Part shown: one piece after another, positions 30,101 through 32,871 of the stretch
Layout of the letters: the number at the start of each line of letters is the position of its first letter
How positions within the stretch are numbered: position 1 is the stretch's first letter
DNA from: DALYJJ01 sp031969915
GTDB lineage: Bacteria > Acidobacteriota > Terriglobia > Bryobacterales > Bryobacteraceae
Direction of reading: 5' to 3'
Assembly: GCA_031969915.1 (NCBI GenBank)
Contig: DALYJJ010000064.1
Coordinates: 1-32,871, forward strand
DNA: 32,871 nucleotides
The notes under the pieces: model-generated
Seen by the model: the letters and a program-made list of their open reading frames with translations, nothing else
What the model was told of the DNA's origin: nothing
The model's database searches: none
Position numbers and translations under genes: made by a program

Positions 30101-32871
30101 CTAAAATTGCAGCTTCATTCCCAACTGAGCCACCCGCGGCGGCGCGGCGGCAATGAACGCCCCCGGCGTCGCCGTTAAATCAGTGACCGGCCCCTGGTAG
30201 TTCACCGTGTTGAACGCATTCATCCACTCGCCGCGAAACTGTAGCGAAAGCCTGTCGCCGAGGCGGAATGTACGGAACACCGAAAGATCGAAGCTTTGAT
30301 AGCCATCCCCACGCACGATGTTCCGCCCCGCGTTCCCAAACGTGCCGCGCGCCGGCACCGCGAACGCCGCCGGATTGAACGCCAGTCCCTCCGGCACGCC
30401 CGCATTCGGATCGCCCACCACATCCGGCCGGTTGAACGCCTCGTTCCGGAACGGGTCGAGCAGCGGCAGGTACGGTGTGAAAGGCTGTCCCGATTGCAGT
30501 GTGATCAACCCGTTCAAAGTCCAACCGGAAAGCGCTGTTCGTGCCATTCCGCTCAACGTGACGGGGACGGGCAGGGCATACTGCACGCTCGCCGTGAAAC
30601 GGTGCGGCACGTCGAAGCTCGACACCGCGCGCTGCCGACGCAAATCGTAGGCGTTCAACACTTGCTCGGAAGGGTCGCCCGAATTAAAGTCGCTCGCGTT
30701 GTCGATCGACTTGGCGAAAGTATAGGAGGCATCCAACAGCAAGCCGCTGTGGAACCTCCGCGTGAGTCGCACCTGTCCGCTGTGGTACACCGAAGCCGCG
30801 ATGTTCTCGCTCAGCGTGATGTTGTCAAACTGAGGGTAAGGCCGCAGCGGTTGCAGCAGCGCCGTCGTGTCCTGCATGGCCGACGCCGCTGCGCCAATCA
30901 GCCCACGCTGCGCGGCCGTCAACGACTCTAGCGGCACCTGGTTCCCATTGCGGTACACCGGCAAACGCACGCCTCGCGCCCCCGCATAGCCGACCTCCAA
31001 CATCCAACTCGACGCCAGCCGGTGCTGGATGCCGAAACTGAACTGCATCGTGTATGGATTCCGGAAACTGCCCACCGCACCCAGGCTGCGCGATGGCGCC
31101 GCCAGCGCCGCAAGATCCAGCAGAGTGCGCGAAGGTCCACTGACGGCAAACGGTACGGGCGAGCGCGTGATCGCCGACGACGAAAACGGCGCGTTGTTCT
31201 CCACGAGTTCCACCGAGTTGGCCTGCAACAGCGTCTCGTAGAGAATGCCAAACCCGCCGCGCACCACCGTCCTACCCTGTCCACCCAGATCGTAGGCAAA
31301 GCCAAACCGCGGCGCGAAGTTGTTGCGGTCGTTCGCATAGAACCCGGGAAACGCCGCGTCGCCTCCGGTTACAAGCCCGCGCTCGGCGACGATATTGGAG
31401 AGCTTCTGATTCACCTCGGTCCAAGGCGCCGTGTAGTCGAACCGCAGCCCGAAGTTCAGCGTCAGCCGCGACGTCGCGCGCCAACTATCCTGCACAAAAC
31501 CAGAGCCGTTCCACTGCCGGAACCCGCGCCCAAATTGCCCAACCGTGATTGACGCCTCCGAGGGCAATCCCAGCAGGAAATCGGCAAGCAGCGCCGCGCG
31601 CTCGTTGCCCGCCAACCGCGGCACCACGGCATTCCGCGTGCCATCGAAACGCACCGTGCCCCGTTGGTTGTAAGCGCCCCGCGTGTTCATGTGCTGGCGC
31701 AGCAGCATGCCGCCGAACTTCAGGCTATGCCTGCCCACCAGAAGACTCAGCGAGTCCGACACCTGGTAAGTCGTTTCGTTCTGGTCGCGGTTAAACCAGG
31801 CCAACCCGCCCAGGCTCTCCAATGTGCCACCTCGGAATTCAATCGAGGGGATGCCATTTGCCACGCTTCCATTGGGAAGACCAAACTCTTCGGCCGAGCG
31901 CGGATCGCCGTTGGCCAGTGGATTGCGATAGCGGTTTACACCCAATCGCAACTCATTCACCAGCGACGCACCTATCGTGCGCGTATAACCAACGCCCGTG
32001 TTCACCGTCTTCTCCGGATTCGGCAGCGAAAACCCCGGAATGAATGGACCGCCAAAGCGGTTGATCACATACTCCTGATCGTTCAGGTTCCACGAAAACC
32101 GCACCGTCAACAGATCCTTTGCGCTCAGGTAGTGGTCCGTTCGCGCGTGCGTCTGGTAATCGTTCAACCGGATCAGCAGCGACGAATTGTAATTCAACGC
32201 CGCTGCGCTGCCGTTGTTCGGGGCGGGGAACAGGCTCAGCAGATTCCGGCTCGTCGAGTTGATGCGCGACGAAAGGTCCAGCGTACGCGGCCCGCCCGCA
32301 TCCTGGATCGTCAGCAACCCGCGGCTCTCCTCGGCCGTGGGCACGCTCGTCAGCCTCGTTTCCACGCCTTCTATGATCCGCAGTAGTTCCGTGTTCACAA
32401 AGAAGAAGTGCGACTTCCCATAAATCGGCCCGCCGAGCGAACCGCCAAACTGGTTCTGCCGTAGCTTGCCGCGAGGCAGCCCGGCCGCCTTGTTGAACGG
32501 ATTGTTCGCATCCAGGCGGTCGTTCCGGAAAAACTCATACAAGCTTCCGCGATACCGTTCGCCGCCGCTCCTCGTTACCAGCGTCACCGCCGAGCCCATC
32601 GTCGAACCATACTCCGCCGCCGGCGTTCCCATCACCAAACGGAACTCCTGCACCGCCTCGACGGAAGGCTCGAAATTGATCACCCCATACTGCCGCAGGT
32701 TGAGCGTGATCCCGTCCAGCGTGAAGTTGTTTGACCGCGCGCGTGCGCCGTTCACATTGAACGCGCCTTCCAGGTTCTCTCGCGCTTTGCCGTACCGGTT
32801 GGCCGCGGTCGACCAGTTCCAACCCGCCGCAATTCCCGGGGCGAGCAACGCCAGGTTTTGCAACTGCCGCC
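30101..32871 (-). CDS. TonB-dependent receptor, Oar-like, C-terminal part
   Basis: More than 920 residues, open to the right edge, so the N-terminal signal, carboxypeptidase-regulatory-like domain and most of the start are missing. The visible part begins in the plug (LQNLALLAPGIAAGWNW, FNVNGARARSNNFTLDGI, VQEFRLVMGTPAAEYG, GSAVTLVTRSGGERYRGSLYEFFRNDRLDANN), the standard Oar/CarboxypepD-reg receptor pattern. A long beta-barrel follows (FGLRFDYTAPWTEVNQKL, FAPRFGFAYDLG) and ends GMKLQF with the C-terminal Phe needed for outer-membrane insertion. Substrate unknown. It is upstream of the GT-C/HMA/TIGR04282 genes with a 26-nt gap and may be the first gene of that operon. Confidence 0.93.
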   Translation of the reverse strand, partial: RQLQNLALLAPGIAAGWNWSTAANRYGKARENLEGAFNVNGARARSNNFTLDGITLNLRQYGVINFEPSVEAVQEFRLVMGTPAAEYGSTMGSAVTLVTRSGGERYRGSLYEFFRNDRLDANNPFNKAAGLPRGKLRQNQFGGSLGGPIYGKSHFFFVNTELLRIIEGVETRLTSVPTAEESRGLLTIQDAGGPRTLDLSSRINSTSRNLLSLFPAPNNGSAAALNYNSSLLIRLNDYQTHARTDHYLSAKDLLTVRFSWNLNDQEYVINRFGGPFIPGFSLPNPEKTVNTGVGYTRTIGASLVNELRLGVNRYRNPLANGDPRSAEEFGLPNGSVANGIPSIEFRGGTLESLGGLAWFNRDQNETTYQVSDSLSLLVGRHSLKFGGMLLRQHMNTRGAYNQRGTVRFDGTRNAVVPRLAGNERAALLADFLLGLPSEASITVGQFGRGFRQWNGSGFVQDSWRATSRLTLNFGLRFDYTAPWTEVNQKLSNIVAERGLVTGGDAAFPGFYANDRNNFAPRFGFAYDLGGQGRTVVRGGFGILYETLLQANSVELVENNAPFSSSAITRSPVPFAVSGPSRTLLDLAALAAPSRSLGAVGSFRNPYTMQFSFGIQHRLASSWMLEVGYAGARGVRLPVYRNGNQVPLESLTAAQRGLIGAAASAMQDTTALLQPLRPYPQFDNITLSENIAASVYHSGQVRLTRRFHSGLLLDASYTFAKSIDNASDFNSGDPSEQVLNAYDLRRQRAVSSFDVPHRFTASVQYALPVPVTLSGMARTALSGWTLNGLITLQSGQPFTPYLPLLDPFRNEAFNRPDVVGDPNAGVPEGLAFNPAAFAVPARGTFGNAGRNIVRGDGYQSFDLSVFRTFRLGDRLSLQFRGEWMNAFNTVNYQGPVTDLTATPGAFIAAAPPRVAQLGMKLQF

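Noticed and set aside
1..32871. CRISPR arrays, rRNA genes, complete tRNA genes or insertion sequences
   Set aside because: No regularly spaced repeats, no rRNA-like sequence, no full tRNA cloverleaf and no transposase were seen.

Overview
The window is about 32.9 kb of GC-rich bacterial DNA with an acidobacterial look, probably from the Bryobacterales/Solibacter side. The main pointers are a tandem pair of 'VWFA-related Acidobacterial domain' proteins, an Oar-like TonB-dependent receptor with a large beta-barrel, many ECF sigma factors, and small stress-type families (DinB, VOC, SRPBCC, TfoX). KDO-synthesis genes (kdsA, kdsB) show a Gram-negative envelope. This assignment is inferred from gene content, not from a marker-gene tree. 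There is one 10-N assembly gap at 10476-10485.

Layout. (1) 1-2706, minus strand: overlapping kdsB-pyrG-kdsA operon (kdsA runs off the left edge), divergent from (2) 2769-4923, two secreted VWA proteins and a small unknown protein. (3) 5008-10412, plus strand: rpmB, a MOSC protein, glnE and two paralogous repeat/TPR-like exported proteins. (4) 10413-10992: gene-free region with two copies of a tRNA(Asn)-3'-end-like sequence around the assembly gap and a perfect 14-bp-arm palindrome. (5) 10993-14804, minus strand: VOC, DinB, TfoX-like, AlkC-like DNA glycosylase, SRPBCC and ECF sigma genes in one direction, with a TrmB-type regulator divergent at 14886. (6) 15845-18032, minus strand: DinB, ECF sigma and a membrane zinc-finger anti-sigma factor. 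(7) 18137-23039: a GAF/AAA+/Fis sigma-54 activator divergent from a four-gene operon (DsrE-like, FMN-binding PNPOx-like, exported isochorismatase-like, SDR) preceded by a good sigma-54 promoter. (8) 23047-32871: a glycosyltransferase/redox locus. Its left arm (minus) is TIGR04283 transferase, DUF547 protein and MerA-like flavoprotein. Its centre (plus) is ECF sigma, small anti-sigma and GT2. Its right arm (minus) is a TonB receptor, a GT-C membrane glycosyltransferase, a small exported heavy-metal-associated (HMA) protein and a TIGR04282 transferase.

The most exciting item is in region 8. Between the GT-C gene and the TIGR04282 gene, on the minus strand (28456-28776), there is an HMA-domain protein whose CxxC metal site is encoded as UGA-Glu-Glu-Cys: the first cysteine is replaced by an in-frame TGA. 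The reading frame continues through a typical HMA fold, and both ends overlap the neighbouring genes by ATGA. A hairpin follows the UGA with its GG-starting apical loop 17 nt downstream, which is the geometry of a bacterial SECIS. I read this as a periplasmic HMA selenoprotein. It sits with two families originally named 'rSAM/selenodomain-associated transferases', but no ArsS-type radical SAM enzyme or ArsM is in the window. Standard annotation would miss this gene or break it in two.
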